A stretch of DNA of 64,000 nt from Lysobacteraceae bacterium (GCA_023657465.1 JAGTJX010000002.1:447661-511660); one strand, 5' to 3'. Numbered from the stretch's first letter, positions 1-9,392 are shown. Translations and numbers: made by a program. The notes: generated by a model not told the origin, from the letters alone.

Positions 1-1182
1 GGTATTCACATTGGATATCTGAAGAACATCGATCTAAAGAATGATGGCGTCATTCTTGGAATTTGTATAACCGCTCGAGTAGAGATGCTCCCTGAAACCA
101 AAGCTTATATTCGAGGAGAAGGATTCTTGGGTGATAAGTTCATTGAGCTGAAACCAGTCAAGTATGCAGGTCCCGCTCGTGAAGTGAGATGGAATTTTAA
201 TCTCATCAATTCCGCTTATGCAGAAGAGAAAAAGCAAATTGCAGTCGGACAATCAAATCAGGACATGACTCAGACTGTAGAGAAGGTGAATTCTCTTGTA
301 ACTGAAATCTCAGGTCTCACCACTTCACTCAAAGAAACATTGAACCCTGCAGAGCTCAAAAAAACATTACAGCAATTGAACACCACTCTGGAGCACGCCG
401 GACAAACTCTCTCACCCCGTGGGAATCTCACGTCAGCAGCTCAGCGATCGATCTCTAAACTAGAAGACGCGATCGACCAAGTCAGAGATCAGCTCACGAA
501 GATCAATCAAGGTAAAGGCTCAGTAGGGATGTTGCTCAATGATCCTACTTATGCTGAAGAGATCAAAGTCATTCTGAAAAAGGCTTCACATCTTGTTGGC
601 AAAGTCGATGAAGTGCAATTCATCGTTAATGCAGGTTTTGATTATTTAGGAGCTTGGGATAGTACGCGGGGTTGGTTCAAACTAGCGATTTGGCCAAATA
701 CAACACGTTATTATTTAGCAGGTGTTGCTGTTGATCCTCGGGGTCGATATACAGGAGTTCTCACGACTACAACAGTGGGCTCTGTCTCTCAGAGTTCAGT
801 CCAAAACACATTAGATCCCAGTTCTCTTGTATTCATAGCGATGCTAGGAAAAGTAGTGTGGAAGCGTATCGATGGCAGTGTGGGTATTCTTTATAATGAC
901 TTTGCAATCTCATTGAAGCTCCTCTTAGGTCCAAGTGATAACGAGAGAATGTTCTCCATTGAAAATGACACTTTTAGTAGATTTCAGGGCTTAAATGCTT
1001 CTGGAAGTACAGTGAGTCAAATTGACAATCGTACAAAACTTGTCATTAAACCTATGGATTGGTTTTATATTTCCGGTGGTTTAGAGAGTGTGCGACAATT
1101 AAACGGTAGATTAAACTGGTTAGCGGGAGCCGGAATATCGTTTAATGACGAAGATATTAAGATTCTTTTCTCACTTATGTAG
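1..1182 (+). CDS. MlaD/MCE-family protein, 5' truncated by window
   Basis: The reading frame is open from base 1, so the gene starts upstream. The visible N-terminal part ends an MCE domain with the typical hydrophobic signature (RGEGFLGDKFIELKP). A helical stretch rich in Leu, Gln and Thr follows, then a beta-rich C-terminal domain ending GAGISFNDEDIKILFSLM. MCE/MlaD proteins bind lipids and form hexameric channels for phospholipid traffic across the periplasm. A C-terminal beta domain of this kind occurs in MCE proteins of delta/epsilon-type proteobacteria and may contact the outer membrane (inference). The permease and ATPase genes would be expected upstream. The next gene overlaps it by 38 bases. 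Confidence 0.8.
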   Translation, partial: GIHIGYLKNIDLKNDGVILGICITARVEMLPETKAYIRGEGFLGDKFIELKPVKYAGPAREVRWNFNLINSAYAEEKKQIAVGQSNQDMTQTVEKVNSLVTEISGLTTSLKETLNPAELKKTLQQLNTTLEHAGQTLSPRGNLTSAAQRSISKLEDAIDQVRDQLTKINQGKGSVGMLLNDPTYAEEIKVILKKASHLVGKVDEVQFIVNAGFDYLGAWDSTRGWFKLAIWPNTTRYYLAGVAVDPRGRYTGVLTTTTVGSVSQSSVQNTLDPSSLVFIAMLGKVVWKRIDGSVGILYNDFAISLKLLLGPSDNERMFSIENDTFSRFQGLNASGSTVSQIDNRTKLVIKPMDWFYISGGLESVRQLNGRLNWLAGAGISFNDEDIKILFSLM

Positions 1183-2293
1183 TCTGATCGTTCTTTTATA
1201 CGCTTCGACAGCGCATGCGTACGAACCAGAATTAGAAGCTTACTCACGTTTAGGAATTGGAGCAATCGAGTGGGGGTTTCACTTCTTCGATTATTTCACG
1301 GTCCCTAGTCCAGAAGAGCGTAATCCGTTCCTCTATATACGACTCCAGCAAGAACAGAACAAGATCAAACGTAAACCCGTTCGCTCAAAACTTCACTGGA
1401 GATTAGATGCTCAGATGGTTTCGCTCACTTCGAGCATTACTAATAATATCAATGAAGTCACGGTGATTTCGGATTGGGTTCATTCTTTTAGACTTGGACT
1501 TGGGTATCGCTCAACTAGGGATTTGGACTTTGATATTCACTTGAGTGCAGAAGCGGCACCTGGAGCGAGATTATCTACAGGTGGATTAGAGTTTGATCTC
1601 ACTTGGTTCATCAAACTCCCTAAAGCAGTCGATCCTTCTGAGAAAACTCGTTTGATCAACCCCTTGGATCTGAAGAAAATTAAATTTGAGCGCATTCAAG
1701 CTCAAGACTACGAAGACGAAGATCCAGAAGCTCCGAAGATTGCACGCTATCGGCCACCCAGACTCGACATCAAATTTTCTGCCGGTACATATCTCCACCA
1801 GAAAGAACGAGGAGATATGAGAAGATTGACTTCCTATGAAAATTATTTGGCTGCAACTAGCCTAGTTACTCAAAACAGGCTGGGTATTGAAACGACGCTG
1901 AAGTGGGACAAGCACTGGTACTCTGCACTGAATTTGGCGTATTACAATTATCCTAAGCAATCGACAGATGCACTGGCTCAAATTCTTCCTACCTACACCA
2001 TGACTGGAGCCTACCTCACTGGAAGATTCTCTCGTCACAGTGGTGTACAAGGATTCCCTACTTTTGAAATCGGCGCATCGACGACTCATGTAATTAATTC
2101 TAAGAAGCAAGTCTCGCTTGAGACTTGGCTCTCGTTCTATCCATTCTTAGATCTCTCAAGTGTGGTCTGGGTCAGGCCATCAATGAAATTCGAAATCACA
2201 GAGGATTGGTTTGCTGCTCTCAGTGTGGATGCGGGAGCTACACGAGGTGGGATGCTTCTCTTAGGTGGAGCGAATGTCAGTCGGTTGTTTTAG
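1145..2293 (+). CDS. Exported envelope protein, probable outer-membrane partner of the MCE protein
   Basis: 382 residues. The N-terminus is a signal peptide (hydrophobic SLIVLLYASTAHA, cleavage likely after AHA). The mature part is rich in alternating polar and aromatic strands and ends in a glycine-rich stretch closing on Phe (GGANVSRLF), which suits an outer-membrane beta-barrel. No family was recognised. It starts inside the end of the MCE gene, so the two are probably co-translated and may work together. Its 3' end overlaps the convergent serB by 33 bases. Confidence 0.65.
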   Translation: MTKILRFFSHLCSLIVLLYASTAHAYEPELEAYSRLGIGAIEWGFHFFDYFTVPSPEERNPFLYIRLQQEQNKIKRKPVRSKLHWRLDAQMVSLTSSITNNINEVTVISDWVHSFRLGLGYRSTRDLDFDIHLSAEAAPGARLSTGGLEFDLTWFIKLPKAVDPSEKTRLINPLDLKKIKFERIQAQDYEDEDPEAPKIARYRPPRLDIKFSAGTYLHQKERGDMRRLTSYENYLAATSLVTQNRLGIETTLKWDKHWYSALNLAYYNYPKQSTDALAQILPTYTMTGAYLTGRFSRHSGVQGFPTFEIGASTTHVINSKKQVSLETWLSFYPFLDLSSVVWVRPSMKFEITEDWFAALSVDAGATRGGMLLLGGANVSRLF

Positions 2294-3457
2294 CCAATCT
2301 TTTTCTGAAATCCCCAACAAGTACAAAATGTTCCTCATGTCTTGCTGATTGATTGCAAGATCTGCTTTTTCTCTTACTTTTGGCTTGGCATTAAATGCAA
2401 TCCCCAGACCTGCTTTCTGCAGCATGGGTAGATCATTGGCTCCGTCGCCGACTGCAACGACTTGCTCAAGTGAGATGCCTTCTTGAAGAGCGATCATCAC
2501 AAGGAGTTGCGCTTTTCTTTCCGCATTCACTATCGGTGGAATAACTTCTCCAGTAGCGACTCCGTTTTTCATCTCTAAAGAATTAGAGTAGGCGACGTCG
2601 ACTCCAAGTTTATCTTTGAACCGGTTCACTACACAGTCGAATCCACCGCTTAAGATTGCAGTTTTCAATCCCAAGAGTTTCAGCATCTGAATGAGTTCAG
2701 CTGCTCCTGGAGTTAGCGTGATTCCAGAGTAGACTTCGTTGATCTCAGCTTGAGTGAGTCCCTTGAGTTTGGAAACTCGGAGTTTAAGAGCAGAATTAAA
2801 ATCAAGATCCCCACGCATCGCGCGCTCAGTGATCTCCCCCACGTCTTTCATACAGTTCATCTTACGTGCGAACTCGTCGATGATCTCGTTTGTAATCAGA
2901 GTTGAGTCCATATCAAACACCACTAATCGCTTCGATCTTCTGAAGAGTCCATCATTCTGCACAGCAATGTCTATACCGTGTTCTCCTGAGAGATGGAGAA
3001 TTTCGCTCTTTAAAGATTCAATGTTTAAGGGTTGTTGTCTTGAGACTCGGAGTTCTAAGCTCTTCAAGCTTGAATGAGAGAGTCTGGTGAGTGAATCAAT
3101 ATTGATCTTATTGCGTACAAGTAATCCTGTGACTGCAGCAAGTGCTGTGGCCTTGATTGGATTACCGAGCAGGGTGATAGCGTACCTACTGGATGGCTTC
3201 AAAGATTTGTTATCTGCTTGATCGATGATCTCTGCATGAAGTCCTAGATTCTTTGAGATCGTGAGGAGTTGCTTCTCAAGTTCCTTCCATTCATCGTCAG
3301 GAGTCTCAATAGAAAACGTAAGAGAGAGCCAACCGCCTAGAGCGGATTGACCGACGTTCTGAATTACAGTCTTAGGGAAGAGAGCGATCAAGCATGAGAT
3401 TGCGTGAGTGATTCCAGGTCTATCAGGTCCACTCAATGTGAAAAGTACCATCATCAA
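2261..3457 (-). CDS. serB: Phosphoserine phosphatase SerB with ACT domains
   Basis: 398 residues. It hydrolyses L-phosphoserine to serine, the last step of serine synthesis, in the cytoplasm. Residues 1-80 and about 90-165 look like two ACT-type regulatory domains (start LFTLSGPDRPGITHAI). The HAD core carries DMDST at 182-186, whose first Asp is the nucleophile, then SGGF at 270-273 and GDGANDLPML near 335. Two N-terminal ACT domains are typical of the long SerB form of actinobacteria and many proteobacteria. The start codon overlaps the stop of the upstream envelope gene by 4 bases, so it is the last gene of a three-gene operon. Confidence 0.92.
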   Translation of the reverse strand: MMMVLFTLSGPDRPGITHAISCLIALFPKTVIQNVGQSALGGWLSLTFSIETPDDEWKELEKQLLTISKNLGLHAEIIDQADNKSLKPSSRYAITLLGNPIKATALAAVTGLLVRNKINIDSLTRLSHSSLKSLELRVSRQQPLNIESLKSEILHLSGEHGIDIAVQNDGLFRRSKRLVVFDMDSTLITNEIIDEFARKMNCMKDVGEITERAMRGDLDFNSALKLRVSKLKGLTQAEINEVYSGITLTPGAAELIQMLKLLGLKTAILSGGFDCVVNRFKDKLGVDVAYSNSLEMKNGVATGEVIPPIVNAERKAQLLVMIALQEGISLEQVVAVGDGANDLPMLQKAGLGIAFNAKPKVREKADLAINQQDMRNILYLLGISEKDWLKQPTDIRST

Positions 3458-5025
3458 TCCGAAGTAGGAGGTGGTGGAAGCGGTGGAGGCTCAGTGTAGA
3501 GAAGGTCTCCTGGGCCTTGAGTCGCTGGAGCTTCCTTAATCGGCTCGCTCATAGGCGAGATCGGTGCAGTTTCGGGAGCGACTGGTGAAGGCTGTACAGC
3601 TTCCACTGGTGCTGGAGACGGAGGTGTTTGTTCAGGTGGTGGTTGAGTATCTGGAACAGGTGGTGCTTCAGCAGGAGGCGGAGCTTCTCCTGTTGGAGGA
3701 TTCGCGTCTAGTGATGTTGCGCCTTCTGGTGGTGGAGGAGGAACATCAGTAGGTGCTTCAGCAGGTAATTCTGCTCCAGGTGGAACAGGAGCTACTGGCT
3801 TACTCACAGTAGGTTTCACTTCATCCGTACTTGGCTTCCACTCTTCGAGCTGTTTAATTTCTTTCTTCTCTCCACGACCGACATCTTCACCGTGATCGAG
3901 AGTATCGAGGTCATCGAGGGTCTTCTCTGTGTTCAGTTCTTGAGTGGAGTCAACTTGCTCGATGATTTCTTTTGCGTTCATGACATCTGTGACATCTGTC
4001 ATGAGCATGAGGCTTGAACCTTCAGGAATAATGGTTTGACTGTTGAGTGCAAGAACAGAAGAGAGATTCTCGCTGACTTGGATGACTAAGAAGTCTGCAT
4101 CAGGAAGCATGTCAGATTCGGTGAGTCTGCGATCGGTGAGCGGATCGAAGTATTGGTATGCTCTGAAGACCATCCCCACGCGAACACCGTCAGATGCGCC
4201 TTTGTCTACAGCTGCTGTTTTGTACTGAGCAACAGCGAATGTACTGGTCGAAGAATCCACTAAGAGAACGCTTTCAATTGATTGAGGCGCAGGAATCATA
4301 GTCACTTCACGTACTCGTTGAATGAGGGGCACGAGAATTTGTCCGCGCTTAATGATGCCGGCAGCGTGAGTGACCTTACCCATGAATACACCGTCGCGAA
4401 CGCCAGTGATCTTCACTCGTCCTAAATTGGGATATGAATATCCGTAGTGTCTGGACTTAGCTGATTTGAGAATCGTTGGTTCATCAGTGATCGAGTAAGT
4501 TTCGCCGATTTGTAAGTGGTCTTTCGGTTGAATGAAGAGAATGTCACTCATCGATAATCCTGTACCGTCTGAACGTGAACCTGTGATTTCGCCCAATGGG
4601 ATGAGTTCTTCACTCGTTACAAGATGGGTGAGTTCGAAGCCGCGGTTCCTGGAATAAGTAATACGAGAGTTTTTGTCGAAGCCAAGCGGATCTACATCAG
4701 GAGGAAGTTCGAATGTAGGAGGTTCCCAGCGTTGATGGGGAAGATCTTTCCATTCCTCTGATCGATCATCGCTCCAATCAGGGTCGTAGTTTCTTTTAGA
4801 TTTTTTAGTCTGGGCAGCTTGAGAGGTTTTGATTGAAGGCAAGGCAGGGGCTTGTGAGAATTTAGGAGAGTTGATTTTGTTGAGTGCAGTAAAAATCGAA
4901 GTCAATCCTTGGGTGCTACCGAAATAATATTTTGAGATATCTTCAACACGATTACTGAAGACAAGGGGATTGCTAAGTGGAGTGAATCCCAAAGCAAACA
5001 TCAAGATGAGAGGTTTTTTTCTCAA
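3454..5025 (-). CDS. Exported protein with long proline-rich C-terminus
   Basis: 523 residues. It has a signal peptide (KKPLILMFALGFTPLSNPLVFS), a globular beta-rich middle from about residue 120 to 345, an acidic linker, and a low-complexity tail of about 110 residues made of Pro, Ala and Glu that ends in repeated PPP. The middle has repeated short beta units such as VRVGMVF and LLVDSSTSTFAV. Similar predatory-bacterium proteins often carry LysM domains, but I do not see one here. The tail probably spans the periplasm or wall (inference). It overlaps serB and the CpoB-like gene by 4 bases each. Confidence 0.65.
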   Translation of the reverse strand: MRKKPLILMFALGFTPLSNPLVFSNRVEDISKYYFGSTQGLTSIFTALNKINSPKFSQAPALPSIKTSQAAQTKKSKRNYDPDWSDDRSEEWKDLPHQRWEPPTFELPPDVDPLGFDKNSRITYSRNRGFELTHLVTSEELIPLGEITGSRSDGTGLSMSDILFIQPKDHLQIGETYSITDEPTILKSAKSRHYGYSYPNLGRVKITGVRDGVFMGKVTHAAGIIKRGQILVPLIQRVREVTMIPAPQSIESVLLVDSSTSTFAVAQYKTAAVDKGASDGVRVGMVFRAYQYFDPLTDRRLTESDMLPDADFLVIQVSENLSSVLALNSQTIIPEGSSLMLMTDVTDVMNAKEIIEQVDSTQELNTEKTLDDLDTLDHGEDVGRGEKKEIKQLEEWKPSTDEVKPTVSKPVAPVPPGAELPAEAPTDVPPPPPEGATSLDANPPTGEAPPPAEAPPVPDTQPPPEQTPPSPAPVEAVQPSPVAPETAPISPMSEPIKEAPATQGPGDLLYTEPPPLPPPPTSD

Positions 5026-5867
5026 TCGTTGATCTCCTTAGATTCTTCTTCCTCTTCGGGTTCATCGAGCTTGAGTTTAGATGCAGTGCCAGTCATCGGT
5101 GCAGTGAGCGGAGCTTCTCCGGGTGGAGTATCAAGATGATTCTTAGCAGTAGTTGCAGAAGTCGCAGAGGTTGAGTGAGTGACTCCACTGCCTCCGCTCA
5201 TTCCCGCAGGGGAATGGGCGAATAATCCTTTGAGCATTTGTTTATGTTTAGAAGATTGTACGGAGTTGCCGTTCTTCTCTTCACAGACTGTCAAGCGTTC
5301 GAGAGTATCGGAGACGTGGCTTGAGCGATCGTAGCTCACGAGTACTTTTTGGAATTCAATGGATGAAAGCTTGTATTCATTCTGTTTGAAATACGAATCA
5401 CCTAAATAAAATTGCGCAGATCCTGCAAGAACATGGTCAGGATAGTCTTTTTGGAAGCGTGTCCATTCCAGGATCGCTTCAGGATACTTAGAAGTTTGGT
5501 AGAGAGCGTATGCTTTTCTGAAAACCAAAATCGCGTCTTCGTTCACAGGTGCAAGAATCGTTTCATCAGAAACAGGGGGCTTCACTTTGACGGTTTCCAT
5601 TTTTGGAGCAAAGTGAGCGGCAGACAGATGAGCTTTGGGGTGCGAAGCTCCCGATTTGAGTTTAGAGAGTTCGCCTTCTAGTTCAGTAACTCTGCTCATG
5701 AGCTGATTCACTCGCTCGGTCAGTATGATGACTTTGTCAGCTGCTGTCGCAGGAGCGGTTGGGGCTGTAGTGGGAGTGACCGATCCATCTGGCACAGAGT
5801 CGACCTCTGCGCTAAAAGCGGTCTGAGACAACAAATGCAAGATGGTGAATAGTATGCTATGTGTCAA
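5022..5867 (-). CDS. CpoB/YbgF-like exported TPR protein
   Basis: 281 residues from a TTG start. A short signal peptide (ILFTILHLLSQTAFSA) is followed by a coiled coil (about residues 47-70, ILTERVNQLMSRVTELEGEL) and then TPR units (FRKAYALYQTSKYPEAILEW and SAQFYLGDSYFKQNEYKLSS). This order of coiled coil and then TPR is that of CpoB, which links outer-membrane constriction by Tol-Pal to septal wall synthesis. No tol genes lie beside it, so the Tol role is only inferred. The tail is Ser/Thr/Glu-rich. It is the first gene of the operon leading to serB. Confidence 0.7.
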   Translation of the reverse strand: MTHSILFTILHLLSQTAFSAEVDSVPDGSVTPTTAPTAPATAADKVIILTERVNQLMSRVTELEGELSKLKSGASHPKAHLSAAHFAPKMETVKVKPPVSDETILAPVNEDAILVFRKAYALYQTSKYPEAILEWTRFQKDYPDHVLAGSAQFYLGDSYFKQNEYKLSSIEFQKVLVSYDRSSHVSDTLERLTVCEEKNGNSVQSSKHKQMLKGLFAHSPAGMSGGSGVTHSTSATSATTAKNHLDTPPGEAPLTAPMTGTASKLKLDEPEEEEESKEIND

Positions 5868-5906
5868 TTATTGAGCCCCCGCATAAATATAGAATAGGGA
5901 GAATTT

Positions 5907-6164
5907 GTGGATCACGCAAGTACGCAGGCAGAAAAGTTGAGAATAAGAGTCACAAAAGAGGCGTCTGCGTTCGTTTATTTCATTTTGGAGGCACAAGAAG
6001 GGGTCACGGCCTATTCCACACTGCCGAACAAGCAAGGTGACGAGCATCGAGATCTTGAGCTGTGTTTCAGTCCTGAATTCAAAGGTGAAGTGCTCAGAGT
6101 GCTTGAAGAGCTTCTCAAAAGCCAGATTACGATTCAGATGATTCAGCAAGATTCTCAAACGTAG
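5907..6164 (+). CDS. Small DUF4911-like protein
   Basis: 85 residues from a GTG start with a good ribosome site (AGGGAG, 6 bases upstream). The protein is a compact alpha/beta unit (FVYFILEAQEGVTAYSTLP, then DLELCFSPEFKGEVLRVLEEL). This resembles the DUF4911 family of delta-proteobacteria from memory, without a search. It is divergent from the CpoB-like operon, with about 40 bases between the starts. It is convergent with dnaB, whose last 38 bases it overlaps. The function is unknown. Confidence 0.6.
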   Translation: MDHASTQAEKLRIRVTKEASAFVYFILEAQEGVTAYSTLPNKQGDEHRDLELCFSPEFKGEVLRVLEELLKSQITIQMIQQDSQT

Positions 6165-7539
6165 TGTACTGACCGAGCCAAGCGAGTCTAATGGTCTCAG
6201 TTGGACCTGCTCGGTTTTTGGCGACGATGAATTCTGCAATCCCGCGGTCTTCAGATTCTTTGTTGTAATATTCATCACGATAAATAAAACAAACCATATC
6301 CGCATCTTGCTCAATCGATCCTGACTCTCTTAAGTCTGATAATCCAGGGCGTTTGTCGACACGGCTTTCAACCGCACGTGAGAGCTGAGACAGTGCAATG
6401 ATCGGGACTTTGAGTTCTTTTGCGAGCTCTTTCAGACCTCGTGAAATTTCTGAAATCTCTCGTTCACGATTAGCATCGTTGCGTGCTGCGGTCTTTGATC
6501 CGCGCATGAGCTGGAGGTAATCGATCACGATGAGATCAATCTTCTTCTCACTCGCTAACATCCTTCGGCAACGTGAACGAATATCTACGACGGATAATCC
6601 GCCAGAGTCATCCATGAGGATGCGTGCACCCGCGAGTTGATCGGCTGTGTCTGTGAGTTTTCTCCAGTCGCGATCAGTGAGTCTGCCGATTTTTAAATTT
6701 TTGGAATCTAGACGTGAAAGACCGCTTAAGAATCTGTAGCCGAGTTCGTGAGCGGTCATCTCAAGTGAGAAGAAGGCTACGACGGCTTTCTCTTTGATCG
6801 CCACGTGACTGATCATGGAGGTCAGCCACGATGTTTTTCCCATACCGGGACGAGCTGCGACGATCATGATCTGTCCAGGTTGTAATCCAGTAGTGAGTTT
6901 ATCGAATGCAGTGAAGCCCGTTGCTAGGCCAATGATGTCTTTCTTGTTGAGTGCTAATTGCTCAATGTTCATGACGTTGGCTAGAATCACGCTCTTCATG
7001 TCGATGAAGGACTTGGTTGTGGTCGAGTCAGCAACGCTTAAGATTTTGGTTTCGACTTCGTCCATGAAACTCTCAAGGACGTCTACACCTTCCATCGCTT
7101 CTGAGACGATGCCGGTGCAGGTGTCGATCATTCTGCGTAAGATGGCTTTCTCGTGGACGATCTTGGCGTAAGGGACGGCGTTTGCCATCGAGAAGTGATC
7201 TTCGAGCAGCTGTGTGAGGGTCGCAGTTCCACCCATCGCATCAAAGTGCCCGCGGTCTCTTAGAGTCGCAGTCATCGTGATCATGTCGATCACGTCTTTG
7301 CGTTCATAGAGGGCGAACATGGCTTCGAAGATTCTGACGTGCGCTTCCTTGTAGAAGTCGCGTGCTTCGAGTCCTGATTCTAAGACTCGGTCTAAGATGA
7401 CGTTGTTGAGGAGGATTGCTCCAAGGATCGATCTCTCAGCCTCTAAGCTGTAGGGGGGAGTGCGTGGCTTGGACGCGCCTGCGCTTTCACCGCGTTCTCG
7501 GTCTCGTCTCGGTTCTTGGTTGTTAAAGTATTCCCCCAT
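6127..7539 (-). CDS. dnaB: Replicative DNA helicase DnaB
   Basis: 470 residues, the usual DnaB length. The N-terminal helical domain (about residues 30-130, PYSLEAERSILGAILL) is followed by a linker and a RecA-like ATPase with Walker A ARPGMGKTS at 229-237, Walker B IDLIVIDYLQLM and the DnaB motif RGLKELAKELKVPIIALSQL. It unwinds DNA ahead of the replisome as a hexamer. The first 25 residues are charged and probably disordered. No intein or insertion was seen. Confidence 0.97.
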   Translation of the reverse strand: MGEYFNNQEPRRDRERGESAGASKPRTPPYSLEAERSILGAILLNNVILDRVLESGLEARDFYKEAHVRIFEAMFALYERKDVIDMITMTATLRDRGHFDAMGGTATLTQLLEDHFSMANAVPYAKIVHEKAILRRMIDTCTGIVSEAMEGVDVLESFMDEVETKILSVADSTTTKSFIDMKSVILANVMNIEQLALNKKDIIGLATGFTAFDKLTTGLQPGQIMIVAARPGMGKTSWLTSMISHVAIKEKAVVAFFSLEMTAHELGYRFLSGLSRLDSKNLKIGRLTDRDWRKLTDTADQLAGARILMDDSGGLSVVDIRSRCRRMLASEKKIDLIVIDYLQLMRGSKTAARNDANREREISEISRGLKELAKELKVPIIALSQLSRAVESRVDKRPGLSDLRESGSIEQDADMVCFIYRDEYYNKESEDRGIAEFIVAKNRAGPTETIRLAWLGQYTTFENLAESSES

Positions 7540-7741
7540 AAGTCAGACGAAAGTTCTGCCTTGTGTGGTGGGTTGCTGTCAATACACCGAGAGTTGGTTG
7601 AGTTTATATTGCGCCAAAAGCGAAGTATGAGCCACTCTCACTTAACTAGCCTAGTCTATACTACGTTTTCTGTGGAATATTGAAATGCTGCGCCAAGCGT
7701 TAATAAATATTAATTTATTAAAAGTTAAGCTGTGAACAAAA

Positions 7742-8082
7742 CTAAAGTTTATTGTTATCAATAGAGCAGTTTTTCTTTGATGAAATTTCAACAGAGTTTT
7801 TATCGTCTAGAGTAACTTCAAAATTGCATATTTTCATAACAGGATTCTTTGGATCAGTTCCCGGTTTAATAAACTCTTAAGACTGCAAATAAAAGTAGTT
7901 TTTGGTTTTTCCAAATCCTCTATATCGAATACCTACAAAACTGTTGGGCTTCGACTTATCAATAAATAATTTAAATCATTAGAAGACATTATTTGAGTGA
8001 TGCTTGATGCAACTTTTTGACTAAAGTCTGCATTTGCTGAAATTGAACCCATAGCAAATAGTCCAATAATTATTTCTTTCAT
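7742..8082 (-). pseudogene. Broken small exported protein gene
   Basis: A start with a good ribosome site (AAGGGA) opens a signal-peptide frame, MKEIIIGLFAMGSISANA, followed by DFSQKVASSITQIMSSND. That frame stops after 49 codons. In another frame, entered near base 7940, the coding signal resumes as DKSKPNSFVGIRYRGFGK, then meets a TAA near 7883. It continues on the far side as EFIKPGTDPKNPVMKICNF to a stop at 7742. Reassembled, it would be an exported protein of about 110 residues with two cysteines. One frameshift and one nonsense codon therefore break it. It follows the gene at 8101 by 18 bases and was probably its operon partner. Confidence 0.55.
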
Positions 8083-8100
8083 TTTCAGTTCCCTTCTTAC

Positions 8101-8394
8101 TTATCTCTGACTTGGTTTGTACTTCGACTTCTGAATACGAGCGAAAGCACCGCGGCCGCGGGGATGACCTGTGAGATTCTCTTTATATTGCCACTCTAGT
8201 GAAGCAAGGCGGTTCACGTCTGAATCGAAGTTTAAGTCACGCGTCCTCTCGGCTCTGATCTCAGAGAGGTTCTGATAGAGGGCGGTATCATTAGTTACGT
8301 TACGGGGAATAGAACCCATAGCAGGAGCCACGAGAGAAGCGACGAAAGCTGCTCCACCTAAACCACTGACTAACCACGAGTTGAAATACTTCAT
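8101..8394 (-). CDS. Small exported protein of unknown function
   Basis: 97 residues. It has a signal peptide (MKYFNSWLVSGLGGAAFVASLVAPAMG) and a charged mature part with many Arg and Lys (for example RAERTRDLNFDSDV), ending KYKPSQR. The ribosome site AAGGAGACC lies just upstream of the ATG. No family was recognised. It is immediately upstream of the broken exported-protein gene. Confidence 0.5.
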   Translation of the reverse strand: MKYFNSWLVSGLGGAAFVASLVAPAMGSIPRNVTNDTALYQNLSEIRAERTRDLNFDSDVNRLASLEWQYKENLTGHPRGRGAFARIQKSKYKPSQR

Positions 8395-8480
8395 ATAGGG
8401 TCTCCTTATTCAGGCAAACTGAACCCAAAAGGAGCCAGTTGCCAGACCCCTATGAGCAAGTTGTGTGCCAGTGTAGACAC

Positions 8481-8615
8481 ATGAAAAACCCTAATGATTA
8501 CGTGATTTGGAGAGTAGGAGTTCAACCAGAAACTGAAGAACTTTTTGACGACTGTCTAAAGCGTAAACGGACTTGGAGCTTAAAATGTATAAGCGAGCTG
8601 AAGTCCTGGGGATAA
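8481..8615 (+). CDS. Possible 44-residue ORF, doubtful
   Basis: An ATG frame of 44 codons reads MKNPNDYVIWRVGVQPETEE and ends KSWG. Its composition is protein-like (balanced charge, several Trp and Leu), but it has no clear ribosome site and its end overlaps the convergent gene at 8580 by 36 bases. It could be a remnant of a longer gene. No family was recognised. Confidence 0.2.
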   Translation: MKNPNDYVIWRVGVQPETEELFDDCLKRKRTWSLKCISELKSWG

Positions 8616-9326
8616 GCGGACGTCAGCTTGCCCTGGCTCTTGCAAGAGAGTAGGGTTCATAGAGAACATGCCGTAAATCTTCTTCTTGTACTCCTGATGC
8701 TGATGAGCAGTCGTGATGTAGCTCGAGCGGAATACTATGGGTGCTAGAGAGAAAACTGCGCCTATACCACCTGCAATAGCGAGAGTGGTTGAATTGATAC
8801 CTTCAGCATTCGTAATATAAATCATATTTGGCACGAAGTTCGTAATGACTGAGAGCCAAGTGAGTTTCTTGGCAAGTGATGAAGCCGCAATAATTTCTTC
8901 CTCAGCGATTCTTTCTGCGATAAGCTGTTCTCGTTTGGATTGTTTTGACATTCCAGAGACTTTTTCGTTGGCCTTAGAATACGGATGATAGCTCTGAGAG
9001 AGAAAAGTGGTTGTGATGAGCCAGGCTGCGCCCATACTCACAGCAGGCCAAGTGAACACTCCCTGAGCATCTTTGTTGAAGCTTCTGTTTCCTGCATAAA
9101 TCAAACCAGTTGTTATCGAAGTTAGTGCCGAAACTTGAAAAGGGATCCATCGGGTCATCCGAGAAGAGTCTTCTGATTTTGCTTCCATCGCTAATCTCTC
9201 AGTAGCTCTGGGGGTAACTTGGAGTTCTGGGTATTCGCTAGACTGAATATCCGTCGCAGCATGAAGGCTCTGAGATGAGTTAAAACAGATGATCACCAAA
9301 ACAAACGCAGCAACGAACTTAGTCAT
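8580..9326 (-). CDS. Membrane protein of unknown function
   Basis: 248 residues. I chose the ATG at 9326 because AAGGAGAAATTTT sits directly before it; a longer frame upstream adds 17 residues with no such site. It has an N-terminal signal or anchor (FVAAFVLVIICFNSSQSLHA) and at least four further hydrophobic segments (SALTSITTGLIYAG, AVSMGAAWLITTTFL, VITNFVPNMIYI, LAIAGGIGAVFSLAPIVF). A charged Lys/Arg/Glu helix lies between segments two and three. It is divergent from the FecR-like gene and shares a 66-base intergenic region with it. Confidence 0.6.
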   Translation of the reverse strand: MTKFVAAFVLVIICFNSSQSLHAATDIQSSEYPELQVTPRATERLAMEAKSEDSSRMTRWIPFQVSALTSITTGLIYAGNRSFNKDAQGVFTWPAVSMGAAWLITTTFLSQSYHPYSKANEKVSGMSKQSKREQLIAERIAEEEIIAASSLAKKLTWLSVITNFVPNMIYITNAEGINSTTLAIAGGIGAVFSLAPIVFRSSYITTAHQHQEYKKKIYGMFSMNPTLLQEPGQADVRLSPGLQLAYTF

Positions 9327-9392
9327 AAAATTTCTCCTTTTTTTATAGATGATGAACACTTCTAATAAAAACCTCAAGGAGAGAAATCTATA

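Noticed and set aside
3564..3752. Open frame antisense to the proline-rich tail
   Set aside because: Low-complexity Pro codons read backwards give long open frames by composition alone.
5868..6314. A 148-codon open frame opposite the 5907 gene and inside dnaB
   Set aside because: It has no ribosome site and its composition follows the dnaB codons; the real genes on both strands explain it.
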